Of a DNA stretch of 60,334 nucleotides, positions 1 to 9,485 are shown one piece after another (positions within the stretch are counted from its first letter, which is position 1; each line of letters starts with the position of its first letter). A program made the position numbers and the translations under genes. The stretch comes from Bacteroidota bacterium (GTDB lineage: Bacteria > Bacteroidota > Bacteroidia > Bacteroidales > UBA12481), in the NCBI GenBank assembly GCA_018669475.1, contig JABHCC010000198.1, positions 1-60,334 of the forward strand. Direction: 5' to 3'. A model generated the notes under the pieces. The model saw only the letters and a list, made by a program, of their open reading frames with translations, was not told where the DNA came from and made no database searches.

Positions 1-435
1 AATCTAATCTATGAAATCCTGATTTATCCGAAGCATTTACCTCATGCAATAGAACTTGTAAAGAATTTCCATGATCAGATTTTTGTGCTTGATCATATCG
101 CGAAACCAGCAATCAAATCGAAAGAAATACGGGATTGGGCTGACAATATCTTCAAATTGGCTGAATGTAAAAATGTTTATGTCAAAGCATCGGGATTGAT
201 TACTGAAGCTGACTGGAAGTTATGGCGGCCTGAAGATTTTACCCCCTTCTTTGATGTTATCTGGAAAGCATTTGGTGAAGATAGGATCATGATAGGTTCT
301 GATTGGCCAGTTTGCTTACTGGCTGGGAGTTATACCCAGGTATTGTGTCTGACTGAAGGTTATTTTGAGAAGTATTCTCCATCAGTATTGAGTAAGATTC
401 AGGGAGATAATGCTGCCTGTATTTACCAACTCTGA
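1..435 (+). CDS. Amidohydrolase family 2 (L-fuconolactonase-like), 3' part
   Basis: The reading frame is open from the first base of the window, so the gene starts upstream; 144 C-terminal residues are present. It resembles the COG3618 TIM-barrel amidohydrolases that open sugar lactones such as L-fuconolactone or L-rhamnonolactone. Visible family motifs are LDHIAKP early in the fragment, VKASGL in the middle and IGSDWPV near the end; the His and Asp in these are the usual metal and catalytic positions. The stop is followed by an 87 bp gap to mutA, which has its own promoter-like box, so the two are probably separate units. The exact substrate cannot be told from this fragment. Confidence 0.8.
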   Translation, partial: NLIYEILIYPKHLPHAIELVKNFHDQIFVLDHIAKPAIKSKEIRDWADNIFKLAECKNVYVKASGLITEADWKLWRPEDFTPFFDVIWKAFGEDRIMIGSDWPVCLLAGSYTQVLCLTEGYFEKYSPSVLSKIQGDNAACIYQL

Positions 436-489
436 TACCCAATGATAAAAATCATACTGTCTTTCATGGACTTATATCCTGAAAGTGTC

Positions 490-497
490 TAATTTTG
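490..497 (+). promoter_or_regulatory. Putative -7 box of mutA promoter
   Basis: TAATTTTG fits the Bacteroidota -7 consensus TAnnTTTG and lies 25 bases before the mutA start codon. No clear -33 TTTG is visible at the right distance, so the call rests on the -7 box alone. Confidence 0.35.
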
Positions 498-522
498 TGG
501 CGAATTTTCAAAAAGCTTTATT

Positions 523-2376
523 ATGGCTGAGGGTAAAGAAAAACTATTTAGTGAATTTCCTTCTGTGAGCACCTCCCAATGGGAACAGGTTATTGAAAAA
601 GATCTTAAAGGTGCCGATTATAGTAAGAAACTGGTTTGGCGATCACCTGATGATTTGCCTGTAAAACCGTATTATCGGGCAGAGGATCTTGATGATGTTC
701 TGGAGACGGGAATGCCTGGTCAGTTTCCGTTTATCAGAGGAAATAAAACAAGCAATGCCTGGCTTATCCGGCAGGATATTGAATTTACAAATGAGGAAGA
801 GACTGCAGCAAAGCTTTTAAGATTAATTGACAGAGGGGTACTTTCTTTCTGTTTGATCGCAAAAGAGCAATGCAAATCAGATGAGTTTTTTGATTTTTTA
901 AGCAAACTGCCGCTTGGAAAAATTGAGCTGAACTTTTCGGGCTTTGAGCCGATTATGATTCTTGATGTTCTGGATAAATTGACCACGTCGGGAGGTTATT
1001 CATATTCTGATTTCAAAGGTAGTTTAGGCTTAGATCCTTTGGGAGATTTCGTACTCAGTGGTCGGCTACAAGAGGAAGAGGAAAGCTTTGACCGTTTAGC
1101 CGAACTAATCGAAAGAAGTGCCAGATTTCCCGCACTAAGGGTAATCGAGATTCATGCAAGCTATTTTAATAATGCAGGATCTACTACCGTTCAGGCGATG
1201 GCATTTGGTTTAGGACTTGCTAATGAATATTTAGTTGAATTAACGGATAGAGATTTAATTATTGATGATCTCGCCAGAAAAATCGGTTTCCACTTTGCTG
1301 TTGGGCCAAATTATTTCTTTGAGTTAGCTAAATTCAGAGCTTTCAGGGCACTCTGGTCGCGTATAGTGGAGAGCTATGGTGCAGCGTCAAATGATATTGC
1401 CAGGGCTCATGTTCATGCCGAAACTTCACAATGGAATAAAACAATTTTTGATCCGCATGTAAATCTGCTCAGGACTACAACTGAAGCTATGTCTGCTGTG
1501 CTTGGAGGTATTGATTCCTTAACAGTACGCCCTTTTGATGAGACATACAAAGAGCCTGACGAGATTTCATTGCGCCTGGCCCGCAATCAACAACTCCTTT
1601 TACGGGAGGAGGCTTATCTTGATAAAGTAGCTGATCCCGGAGCTGGTTCGTATTACATTGAAAAACTTACGGATTCTATTGCAAGGGAAGCATGGAAGTT
1701 GTTTCAAGACCTTGAAGGGAAAGGTGGATTTACAGAGTCTTTCCTGTCTGGTCTGATTCAGGATGCAGTTGCAAGAGTAGCTGAAAAGAAAGATAAACGG
1801 GTGTCTGAACGAAAGGAAATACTTCTCGGCACCAATCAATATCCAAATATTCTGGAGGAAGTGTCAGGGAATGTGGATTCTTCGAGAGCTTATCCGCCGG
1901 TGATTGACCCAACAGGGGCCGATGCTCAACCACTTATCAGGTACAGAGGAGCAGAAGGATTTGAGAAGCTCAGATTAAGATCTGAAGAATCAAAGAAGAA
2001 GCCGATTGTTTTTCTGCTGACTATTGGTAACCCGGATATGCGTAAGGCACGGGCTGGTTTTGCGAGCAATTTCTTTGCGTGCGCAGGATATGAGATTATA
2101 GAAAACATAGGATTTGCGAAGGTCGAAGATGGTGTTGAGAAAGCAATTGAAGCTCAGGCTGATATTATTGTATTGTGCTCTTCTGATAGTGAGTACCCTG
2201 GATTTGTCAGACCAATAATTAACTCCCCTTTTGAAGGAGAACTGGTTGTGGCAGGCTATCCAAAAGCGGAGTTGGATGAACTGAAAAAAGCTGGTGTAAG
2301 ACATTTCATTCATATGAAAAGCAATGTGTTGGAAACCTTGCAGGGATATAACCAGTTATTGGGACTAAATGATTAA
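523..2376 (+). CDS. mutA: Methylmalonyl-CoA mutase small (beta) subunit
   Basis: 617 residues, the usual size for MutA. The protein pairs with MutB to interconvert methylmalonyl-CoA and succinyl-CoA in propionate metabolism. Residues 1 to about 460 form the mutase TIM-barrel half, with stretches matching the family such as GGIDSLTVRPFDE near residue 330 and DPGAGSYYIE near residue 370. The C-terminal 130 residues form a flavodoxin-like domain that lacks the DxHxxG cobalamin motif, as expected for the non-catalytic subunit. mutB follows 119 bp downstream on the same strand, so the pair is likely co-expressed. The start at ATG 523 fits the family N-terminus. Confidence 0.95.
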   Translation: MAEGKEKLFSEFPSVSTSQWEQVIEKDLKGADYSKKLVWRSPDDLPVKPYYRAEDLDDVLETGMPGQFPFIRGNKTSNAWLIRQDIEFTNEEETAAKLLRLIDRGVLSFCLIAKEQCKSDEFFDFLSKLPLGKIELNFSGFEPIMILDVLDKLTTSGGYSYSDFKGSLGLDPLGDFVLSGRLQEEEESFDRLAELIERSARFPALRVIEIHASYFNNAGSTTVQAMAFGLGLANEYLVELTDRDLIIDDLARKIGFHFAVGPNYFFELAKFRAFRALWSRIVESYGAASNDIARAHVHAETSQWNKTIFDPHVNLLRTTTEAMSAVLGGIDSLTVRPFDETYKEPDEISLRLARNQQLLLREEAYLDKVADPGAGSYYIEKLTDSIAREAWKLFQDLEGKGGFTESFLSGLIQDAVARVAEKKDKRVSERKEILLGTNQYPNILEEVSGNVDSSRAYPPVIDPTGADAQPLIRYRGAEGFEKLRLRSEESKKKPIVFLLTIGNPDMRKARAGFASNFFACAGYEIIENIGFAKVEDGVEKAIEAQADIIVLCSSDSEYPGFVRPIINSPFEGELVVAGYPKAELDELKKAGVRHFIHMKSNVLETLQGYNQLLGLND

Positions 2377-2495
2377 TTCATAAATCAGTACTCTTATGAA
2401 CCGAGCATGACAAAAGGAAAATTTTTTAACACACACGCGGATGATTGTTTTTGTTGGGCGAGCTCCATCCGACAAATAAAACTAAATATAAACGG

Positions 2496-4628
2496 ATGAA
2501 ACCCGATTTTACAAAAATAGATTATAAAGGGAAGAACCCCATTAAGGATCAGCAAGCTGAATCTAATGTGTGGGATACACCTGAAAATATAAAATTGAAA
2601 TCAGTTTTTACTAAAGCTGATTTGGAGGGGCTGGAACACCTGGACTATGCTGCCGGGATTCCACCTTATCTGCGAGGCCCTTATTCGACTATGTACGTTA
2701 TGCGTCCATGGACTGTAAGGCAGTATGCCGGATTCTCCACCGCTGAGGAATCTAATGCCTTTTACAGGAGGAATCTCGCTGCCGGTCAGAAAGGCCTGTC
2801 AGTTGCTTTCGACCTGGCCACTCACAGGGGCTATGATTCTGATCATGAAAGAGTAGTTGGTGATGTGGGGAAAGCAGGTGTCGCAGTAGACTCAATTTTG
2901 GATATGAATATTCTCTTTGATGAGATTCCTTTGGATAAAATGTCGGTGTCGATGACAATGAATGGTGCCGTTCTTCCGATAATGGCATTTTATATTGTTG
3001 CCGGACTTGAGCAGGGGGCGAAGCTGGAGGAATTATCCGGAACTATTCAGAATGATATCCTTAAGGAGTTTATGGTAAGAAATACTTACATCTATCCTCC
3101 TGAATTTTCAATGAAAATTATAGCTGACATCTTTGAATATACCTCCAAAAAAATGCCACGCTTCAATTCTATCAGTATTTCGGGCTACCATATGCAGGAA
3201 GCTGGAGCAACTGCTGATATTGAATTGGCCTATACCCTGGCTGATGGTTTGGAATATTTACGAACCGGAGTGGCAGCTGGTTTGGATATCGATTCATTTG
3301 CTCCGCGTTTATCTTTTTTCTGGGGAGTTGGAATGAATCATTTCATGGAAATTGCTAAACTTCGTGCAGCACGAATGCTGTGGGCAAAAATGGTTAAACA
3401 GTTCAAGCCGAAAAATCCAAAGTCAATGGCTTTGCGTACTCATTGTCAAACCTCCGGATGGAGCCTTACCGAACAGGATCCCTTTAATAATGTTGCCAGA
3501 ACCTGTGTTGAAGCTATGGGTGCAGCTTTGGGTCATACTCAGAGCTTACATACTAATGCACTTGATGAAGCCATTGCACTCCCGACGGATTTTTCCGCAA
3601 GAATTGCCCGTAATACGCAGATTTTTATTCAGGAGGAAACAGGCATAACACGATCAGTGGATCCCTGGGCAGGTTCATATTATGTTGAGAGATTGACTCA
3701 TGAGATTGCAAACAAGGCCTGGGAGCTGATTGAAGAAGTGGAGGAACTTGGAGGGATGGCAAAAGCAATTGAAACAGGTATCCCAAAAATGCGCATTGAA
3801 GAAGCTGCCGCCCGAAAACAGGCTCGTATTGACAGTGGTGAAGATACAATTGTAGGGGTGAATAAGTATCGCCTGGAGAAGGAAGATCCAATAGAGATCC
3901 TGGATGTGGATAATACAAAAGTCAGGGAGGCACAATTAGAGAGACTTGCCAAATTACGGGCTGAAAGAGATGAGAAAGCATGTCAGAACTCATTAGAAAA
4001 AATTGCTGCCTGCGTGGAATCCGGGAAAGGTAATTTACTCGAACTGGCTGTCGAAGCTGCCAAAAATCGTGCTACCCTCGGAGAAATTTCGTATGCTTGT
4101 GAAAAATTAGCAGGAAGATATAAAGCTGTGATACGTTCTATTTCAGGAGTCTACTCCTCAGCATTTAAAGGTAACGATAGGTTTAATCAGGCAAAACAAC
4201 TGGCAGACAGTTTTGCTGAATTAGATGGGCGACGCCCTCGTATTATGGTTGCTAAGATGGGGCAGGACGGACACGATCGGGGAGCCAAGGTGGTAGCAAG
4301 CGGATACGCTGATCTTGGCTTTGATGTTGATATTGGGCCACTGTTTCAAACCCCTGCAGAAGCGGCTCGTGATGCTGTTGAGAATGACGTTCATATTCTG
4401 GGCGTTTCAAGCTTAGCAGCTGGTCATAAAACGCTGGTGCCTGCCGTGATAACGGAGCTAAAGAAGCTGGGCCGGGAAGATATTATGCTTATTGTAGGTG
4501 GTGTAATCCCCCCGCAAGATTATCAGTTTCTATATGATGCAGGTGTAGTAGGGATTTTTGGTCCTGGAACTTCAATCCCTGAAGCAGCCATACAAATTCT
4601 CGAATTATTAATTGAAAGTCGTAAATAA
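2496..4628 (+). CDS. mutB: Methylmalonyl-CoA mutase large (alpha, catalytic) subunit
   Basis: 710 residues from the ATG at 2496. An upstream in-frame TTG at 2445 would add 17 residues unlike the family, so I prefer the ATG, which gives the typical [10 protein letters not shown] beginning. The substrate-binding barrel contains [11 protein letters not shown] and [13 protein letters not shown]. The B12-binding domain occupies about residues 580-710 and has the DxHxxG motif as D591-G-H593-D-R-G596; H593 would be the lower axial ligand of cobalt. All key segments look intact. Together with MutA it catalyses the adenosylcobalamin-dependent rearrangement between succinyl-CoA and (R)-methylmalonyl-CoA. 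Neither the ArgK/MeaB chaperone nor the epimerase is inside this window. Confidence 0.97.
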   Translation: MKPDFTKIDYKGKNPIKDQQAESNVWDTPENIKLKSVFTKADLEGLEHLDYAAGIPPYLRGPYSTMYVMRPWTVRQYAGFSTAEESNAFYRRNLAAGQKGLSVAFDLATHRGYDSDHERVVGDVGKAGVAVDSILDMNILFDEIPLDKMSVSMTMNGAVLPIMAFYIVAGLEQGAKLEELSGTIQNDILKEFMVRNTYIYPPEFSMKIIADIFEYTSKKMPRFNSISISGYHMQEAGATADIELAYTLADGLEYLRTGVAAGLDIDSFAPRLSFFWGVGMNHFMEIAKLRAARMLWAKMVKQFKPKNPKSMALRTHCQTSGWSLTEQDPFNNVARTCVEAMGAALGHTQSLHTNALDEAIALPTDFSARIARNTQIFIQEETGITRSVDPWAGSYYVERLTHEIANKAWELIEEVEELGGMAKAIETGIPKMRIEEAAARKQARIDSGEDTIVGVNKYRLEKEDPIEILDVDNTKVREAQLERLAKLRAERDEKACQNSLEKIAACVESGKGNLLELAVEAAKNRATLGEISYACEKLAGRYKAVIRSISGVYSSAFKGNDRFNQAKQLADSFAELDGRRPRIMVAKMGQDGHDRGAKVVASGYADLGFDVDIGPLFQTPAEAARDAVENDVHILGVSSLAAGHKTLVPAVITELKKLGREDIMLIVGGVIPPQDYQFLYDAGVVGIFGPGTSIPEAAIQILELLIESRK

Positions 4629-4635
4629 CAGGAGT

Positions 4636-5676
4636 ATGAAATCACCGATACTACTAGTAGTCAGTTGCCTGATTCTATTATCGTCATGTAAGCCGCTTGG
4701 CCCTGAATCTGTAATTTTTGAATCTCAGGTAAGCGGAATGACAGGTAGTATGAGAGCTGTTGATGTGGTGGACAAGAATACCGTTTGGATGTCAGGAAGT
4801 GGAGGGGAATTCGCTACTACAAGTGATGGTGGCCAAAGCTGGACCTGTAAGATTGTACCCGGTGCAGAAAAACTTGATTTTAGAGATGTACATGGTTTTT
4901 CAAAAGATAAAGCCATATTGATGAGTGCCGGACCAGGAGAGAGCTCAAGGATTTATAAAACTTCGGATGCTGGTCAGCACTGGGAGCTGATTTATCAAAA
5001 TACAGAACCATCAGGATTTTTTGATGGATTTGATTTTCAGGGACAAAATGCTGTTTTATTCAGTGATCCTGTCGATCATTATCTGAATCTGCTTATTTCA
5101 GAGGATGGGGGGAATACATGGGAGAGGCTTGATACCACCCTGGTTCCCAGAATGAAGCCAGGAGAATATGCTTTTGCTGCCAGTGGTACCAGTTTGCAAT
5201 TTGATCCCTCAGGTGGAATTTGGCTTGCAACGGGGGGACAGGTTGCCAGAATATGGTATGCCAGCAGCCTTAAAAGTAAGTGGACAATTTGGGATACCTC
5301 TGTGATACAAGGTGAACCGGCTACTGGCCTGTTTTCAGTTGCCCCCAGATCATCCTTACGTGTTGTTGCCGTAGGTGGAGATTATCAGAATACGGATATT
5401 TGCGGCAGCAATATTACTGTTATGAAACGTATTGGTGATGTGAAGTGGTTGATACCTGAAGGAGCTGTTAAGGTGCCATTTCTTGAATGTGTACGATGGA
5501 TGAATGCCTCTGCATTGGTAGCTTGTGGCCCTCCTGGTGTTTGGTTTTCACCTGATAGGGGCTTATCATGGGAGGAAATTTCCACCAATGGATTTCATTC
5601 AATGGACCTTGATGTGAAGGCAAGGGTGGCTTGGCTGGTTGGAGCCAATGGCAAGGTTAATAAGATGCTTTGGTAA
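4636..5676 (+). CDS. BNR/YCF48-like repeat lipoprotein
   Basis: 346 residues from the ATG at 4636, preceded by an AGGAG-like sequence at 4630-4634. An alternative ATG at 4612 lies inside mutB and would spoil the signal peptide. The N-terminus is a lipoprotein signal with lipobox LSSC at about residue 20, so the mature protein is probably an envelope lipoprotein. At least four Asp-box motifs of the S-x-D-x-G-x-x-W type are visible (TSDGGQSW, TSDAGQHW, SEDGGNTW, SPDRGLSW), typical of the beta-propeller seen in sialidase-like and YCF48/HCF136-like proteins. There is no sign of a sialidase active site, so function is unknown. It is only 7 bp after mutB and may be translated from the same message. 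Confidence 0.75.
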   Translation: MKSPILLVVSCLILLSSCKPLGPESVIFESQVSGMTGSMRAVDVVDKNTVWMSGSGGEFATTSDGGQSWTCKIVPGAEKLDFRDVHGFSKDKAILMSAGPGESSRIYKTSDAGQHWELIYQNTEPSGFFDGFDFQGQNAVLFSDPVDHYLNLLISEDGGNTWERLDTTLVPRMKPGEYAFAASGTSLQFDPSGGIWLATGGQVARIWYASSLKSKWTIWDTSVIQGEPATGLFSVAPRSSLRVVAVGGDYQNTDICGSNITVMKRIGDVKWLIPEGAVKVPFLECVRWMNASALVACGPPGVWFSPDRGLSWEEISTNGFHSMDLDVKARVAWLVGANGKVNKMLW

Positions 5677-5727
5677 GTAATTAGCAAAGCACCTTATCTC
5701 CCTTTTCCCATAAAAATGCAGTTATAT

Positions 5728-7827
5728 CTAGTAAGTGATAAGTCCGGATTCCTTTAAAACTTTCAGATAATCTAATATTGTTTCCAAATCTGATACACGT
5801 GAATATTGAGCATCAAGAAGTTTCTTGATTTCCAATGCATTATGTTTGCCCTTACACAGCCTTTGTAATTCTGAAGTACTACCCAGTCCTCTGCTGAATC
5901 TCATACTTTCTTCTCGTGATACGGAACTTAATGCCGATCCATATTCTCTGTAGCCATTAGCTTTTACCAGTGGGGTCTCATTCGGAACAATACTCATAGC
6001 TTTCTTTTCTAATCGTGAAGGCTTAAGGCTCACTTCATCTGTTCCCAAATCAATAGCCATACTGATCATTAACTGGTCAAGACCAGTTGCCTGATTTTCT
6101 GCTATAGCTTTTATAAGAGATGATTTGTCGCTAAGATATTTCTGAATTTTTTGGTTTCCCGGAGCAAGTTCAATGAGAGTCTCCAGGGTTTCAGCATCTG
6201 TGAGTCCGGCAGCTTCAATATAACTACGGCATTTTTTGTATACATCCGGTAGGTTATCAGCATTTGCATAGCTCAGTTCATCCAGGGCTCTGGCAGATTG
6301 TTGGCCGATCCGACGTGAACTATTTGCAAAAATTTCTCCTGCCATCTTACGAATCATATCATCATCAGCAACTGCGATCGTATAAGCTGCAGCAGCAGAA
6401 ATTACACTACACCGTTTCATTTGGGTAGGATCACATTTATTTGGTCTGTCTTCTGATGTGTGATAATAGTGGTCAGGCCAGGTTATCAGCATAACTCCTG
6501 GAACACCAACTCCCCAGTCATTAAATACCTCATGATCAGAGGCTCCATAATGATGCTCAATAGCATAGTAAAAAGGTTCATCTGAACCGCTTGGGGCCAC
6601 AATTCTGTTCCTGAATCCACCCCGACCCGATAATACCAGACTCGATCGGTTAGTTTCACCAACGTAGCGGAAATAATTTTCCAATACGTCATTTATATAA
6701 TGAGCATTTCCATAAGTGGTTCGCTCAAGATTAAAAAATGATTGACTCTTGCTTAACCACAATCCAACCATGTCAAGGTTTATATTACAGAGAGTATTCT
6801 TCATCAAATCTTTGTGTTCTTTTACCCATGGGATGGTTCCTGAGAATTCGGGGACCCAAATAAAGCGGATACCTCTTTTGGGTTGAGGTAAACGTCCCTC
6901 ATCTATCATCGTCTTTAACATACGGGCAACCTCAAGAATTGATGCACTACCAGAAATATTGTCATTTGCTCCTTGCTTGGTATAGCCTTCAAACAGATGA
7001 GCTGAAAAGATTATTTCACCAGCATCGGGATCAGTACCCGGAATAACACAAGTAGGAACCTGTAGATCCAGGTCAACATTCTGAGCTTCAACCAGGGCAT
7101 GAACTTTGATTTTTTCACCACGAATGAGTCTGTCTCTTAGAATATGTCCCTCCCTTGCCGGCAAGAAAAAGGCGAAAGTATTCTTACTTTCCTCACTATT
7201 TCTGTTGCGGCTATATATTCCTGACCATGGTATTTGAAGCGGATCAACAAGGGGTCTGGGCGAATTGAAGCTAATCACTCCAACTGCACCATTTTTAATT
7301 GCGATTCCATGTACTCCACCAGGTGAACCACTGGTAACAACAATTTTACCAGTTACATCTAAACCTTCAAAATCATTGGCCCTGCCTTCTTCAACCCATA
7401 TTAATTCAGCTTCAACATCAGTATTCTGACTTCCTGATGCCAGCATTGCAGTGATATCATCATAATCTGCTAGTTTTTTCCTTCCGGGATTTATTTCCCA
7501 TAGCTCACCCCTAATACCGTCCCACCTTTGACTGCCTGATTCAAATCGTTCAATTTGCGCACCTTCCAAACCATATTCAACTAGTTTGTTATAAACATAC
7601 TCAGCCTCCCACAGGGTGCTTGCGAATTCTTCAGTCGGACGATTTCTGTTGTAAGCTCCCATCTCCTGAATATGATTGAAAGCTGTTTCACCAGATGCTT
7701 CACCAATGATTTCATCCATCAGGTTTTGCTCGAGCAGTGTCCACTGATATTTTGGGTAGAATTGTGCTATTGCTGTTACATTAATAAGAATACAAGCAAT
7801 TACCAGAAAAAAATGTTTCGTTTTCAT
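5728..7827 (-). CDS. Exported M28-family zinc peptidase with PA domain
   Basis: 699 residues with a signal peptide ending near ITAIAQ-type residues (about 1-21; VTAIAQ seen). The middle part, around residues 130-260, looks like a protease-associated insert. The M28 catalytic region follows: SAHLFEG supplies the first metal His, GANDNISG the bridging Asp, VPEFSG the glutamate region, NINLDMVG an Asp and YYHTSEDRPNKCD the last His. Most M28 enzymes have a Glu-Glu pair; here the second Glu position reads Phe, so metal binding may differ. About 200 C-terminal residues are mostly helical and carry no motif I recognise. It probably acts outside the cytoplasm on peptides. It is transcribed alone, convergent with the mutB unit. 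Confidence 0.8.
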   Translation of the reverse strand: MKTKHFFLVIACILINVTAIAQFYPKYQWTLLEQNLMDEIIGEASGETAFNHIQEMGAYNRNRPTEEFASTLWEAEYVYNKLVEYGLEGAQIERFESGSQRWDGIRGELWEINPGRKKLADYDDITAMLASGSQNTDVEAELIWVEEGRANDFEGLDVTGKIVVTSGSPGGVHGIAIKNGAVGVISFNSPRPLVDPLQIPWSGIYSRNRNSEESKNTFAFFLPAREGHILRDRLIRGEKIKVHALVEAQNVDLDLQVPTCVIPGTDPDAGEIIFSAHLFEGYTKQGANDNISGSASILEVARMLKTMIDEGRLPQPKRGIRFIWVPEFSGTIPWVKEHKDLMKNTLCNINLDMVGLWLSKSQSFFNLERTTYGNAHYINDVLENYFRYVGETNRSSLVLSGRGGFRNRIVAPSGSDEPFYYAIEHHYGASDHEVFNDWGVGVPGVMLITWPDHYYHTSEDRPNKCDPTQMKRCSVISAAAAYTIAVADDDMIRKMAGEIFANSSRRIGQQSARALDELSYANADNLPDVYKKCRSYIEAAGLTDAETLETLIELAPGNQKIQKYLSDKSSLIKAIAENQATGLDQLMISMAIDLGTDEVSLKPSRLEKKAMSIVPNETPLVKANGYREYGSALSSVSREESMRFSRGLGSTSELQRLCKGKHNALEIKKLLDAQYSRVSDLETILDYLKVLKESGLITY

Positions 7828-8029
7828 GTGTAGGGATTAAGTATTTTGCTGCAAATTATTAACTTTCCGCAGAGAGAAGAAGTATCTATGTGATGGATTG
7901 CATTCAAAGACATTGATATTAACATTATTTAAGAATTGGGCTGACTATTTATAGCTGAGAATAGCTAGATTGCTGAAATAGTTGACTCACAAAAAAATTA
8001 TATTTAAGCAATTAGCCTGATTTTGAACG

Positions 8030-8581
8030 ATGAAGAAAATACTTAGCATTAAAAGAATTCAGATTATTTTTCGTTTCATAGTTGTGTTTATCCTTATGGG
8101 TATAAGCTTCTCCTGTAATGATAAGCTGGAAAAGGAAATTATCTCATATTGGCCTAACGGGGAGGTTCAAAAAGTCTTTTTTTTTGAGAAAGATGGGGCG
8201 TTGAGGAAAAAAGCTCTGGAGGAAAGATACTATGAGAATGGGAATCAGGAGATGAGAGGTGAATTTAAGGATGGAGTGCGGGATGGAAATTGGATCTATT
8301 GGTTTCAAGATGGGAGAAAATGGACAGAAAGCATGTATGAGAATGACCTCAGGATTGGACAGTCAATTGTGTGGCGTGAAGATGGGCATAAAAACTATGA
8401 AGGGATGTATTCAAAAGGGAAACCTCATGGTTCCTGGACTTTCTATGATCTTGATGGCAGCAGAGTTAAAGAAGTGTTATTTGAATTCGGAACGAAAGTG
8501 AATGAAATTGTTTATAAAGAAGGAATACCTTTTCAAATGCCTGAAGTAATAGGTGATTCGCTAAGCTTCAAAGTCAACTAA
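8030..8581 (+). CDS. MORN-repeat (YwqK-like) lipoprotein
   Basis: 183 residues. The N-terminus is basic and then hydrophobic, ending in GISFSC, which fits a lipobox, so this is probably a lipoprotein. The rest is a string of MORN_2/YwqK-type repeats: YWPNGEVQ, YYENGNQEMRGEF, DGNWIYWFQDGRK, GSWTFYDLDGSR. Such proteins are common in Bacteroidota and have often been labelled toxin-antitoxin YwqK family antitoxin; there is no toxin next to it, so I would not infer that role. The gene is monocistronic, divergent from the M28 peptidase, and its last 8 bases overlap the end of the minus-strand MBL-fold gene. Confidence 0.75.
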   Translation: MKKILSIKRIQIIFRFIVVFILMGISFSCNDKLEKEIISYWPNGEVQKVFFFEKDGALRKKALEERYYENGNQEMRGEFKDGVRDGNWIYWFQDGRKWTESMYENDLRIGQSIVWREDGHKNYEGMYSKGKPHGSWTFYDLDGSRVKEVLFEFGTKVNEIVYKEGIPFQMPEVIGDSLSFKVN

Positions 8582-9416
8582 GCCACTCTTTCAGTGTGAA
8601 AGTGCTGGTGATTTTATAGCCTTTCTGCGTATTGGATACTAAGCCGCATTCAACATCAACATCGTGTTCAAAAAATATGGCTGTTGGTTTATCGGCAATT
8701 TCTGCCAGATAATTTTCTTTTTCAGTCATGGTTTTTAAAACTTCCAGATCATAGGCCATATTGTATTTTACAGGAACATGTGCCCGTGTAGGGAACAGAT
8801 CACCTCCAAAAAGCAATTTCTTTGTTCCTAAATCAATCAAAGGAAGCAGCTGACCCGGAGTATGTCCGTGAACCATCAGTAATTCAATGTCTTCACAAAA
8901 TATTCCCGATTCCTCAATAAAATTTAATACGCCGCAATCTTTCATTGGTATAATATTCTCCTGAAGAAAAGAATCTGCTTCCCTTGGGTTAGGATTCACA
9001 GCATTTTCCCACTGAATACGGCTAACCCAATATTTTGCATTCGGAAAAGTTGGAATGAAGGCTCCTGAAGTATCTTTTCTGATCCCACCCCCGCAATGAT
9101 CAAAATGTAAATGAGTAAGAATAACATCGCTTATTGCATCAGGGGAATAATTGCCACGGGCAAGTCCTTCTTTTAGTCCCTCACCTCCGAACATATTTAA
9201 GCGATTCATGAATTTCTTTCCTTGTTTATCCCCAATTCCATTGTCTATCAAAACAACACGCTTATCTGTTTCAATCACTAATGACCTTAATGACAGGGGA
9301 ATCAGGTTATCCTCATCAGGGGGAATATGTTTTGACCATAGTAATCTTGGCACAACACCGAACATTGCACCTCCGTCTACCTTGAAATTAACAATATTGA
9401 ATGAATGAAGTTTCAT
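8574..9416 (-). CDS. MBL-fold metallo-hydrolase
   Basis: 280 residues, single-domain metallo-beta-lactamase fold. The metal site is intact: THLHFDHCGG provides HxHxDH, HGHTPGQ a further His, GGDLFP the bridging Asp and FFEHD the last His. The arrangement resembles the cytoplasmic lactonase/N-acyl homoserine lactonase-like branch (COG0491), but substrate cannot be assigned. There is no signal peptide. A terminator separates it from the upstream dipeptidyl peptidase gene, so it likely has its own promoter. Confidence 0.8.
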   Translation of the reverse strand: MKLHSFNIVNFKVDGGAMFGVVPRLLWSKHIPPDEDNLIPLSLRSLVIETDKRVVLIDNGIGDKQGKKFMNRLNMFGGEGLKEGLARGNYSPDAISDVILTHLHFDHCGGGIRKDTSGAFIPTFPNAKYWVSRIQWENAVNPNPREADSFLQENIIPMKDCGVLNFIEESGIFCEDIELLMVHGHTPGQLLPLIDLGTKKLLFGGDLFPTRAHVPVKYNMAYDLEVLKTMTEKENYLAEIADKPTAIFFEHDVDVECGLVSNTQKGYKITSTFTLKEWLS

Positions 9417-9439
9417 GATTATTTAAAAGATAAAAATAG

Positions 9440-9468
9440 AAAAGAGCGCTCAAAATTGGCGCTCTTTT
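9440..9468 (-). terminator. Rho-independent terminator of the DPP-IV-like gene
   Basis: A 10 bp perfect stem (AAAAGAGCGC with GCGCTCTTTT) around a 9-base loop. On the minus strand it is followed by a T-rich run (positions 9443-9432). It lies 18 bp past the stop of the S9 peptidase gene and before the MBL-fold start. Confidence 0.8.
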
Positions 9469-9485
9469 CTGAAAAAATTAGGTGC

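Noticed and set aside
2445-2495. Longer start for mutB (TTG at 2445)
   Set aside because: The extra residues do not fit the family and the ATG at 2496 gives the usual beginning.
8030-8581. Antitoxin of a toxin-antitoxin pair
   Set aside because: YwqK-like repeats are often so labelled, but there is no toxin gene adjacent and the protein has a lipoprotein signal.
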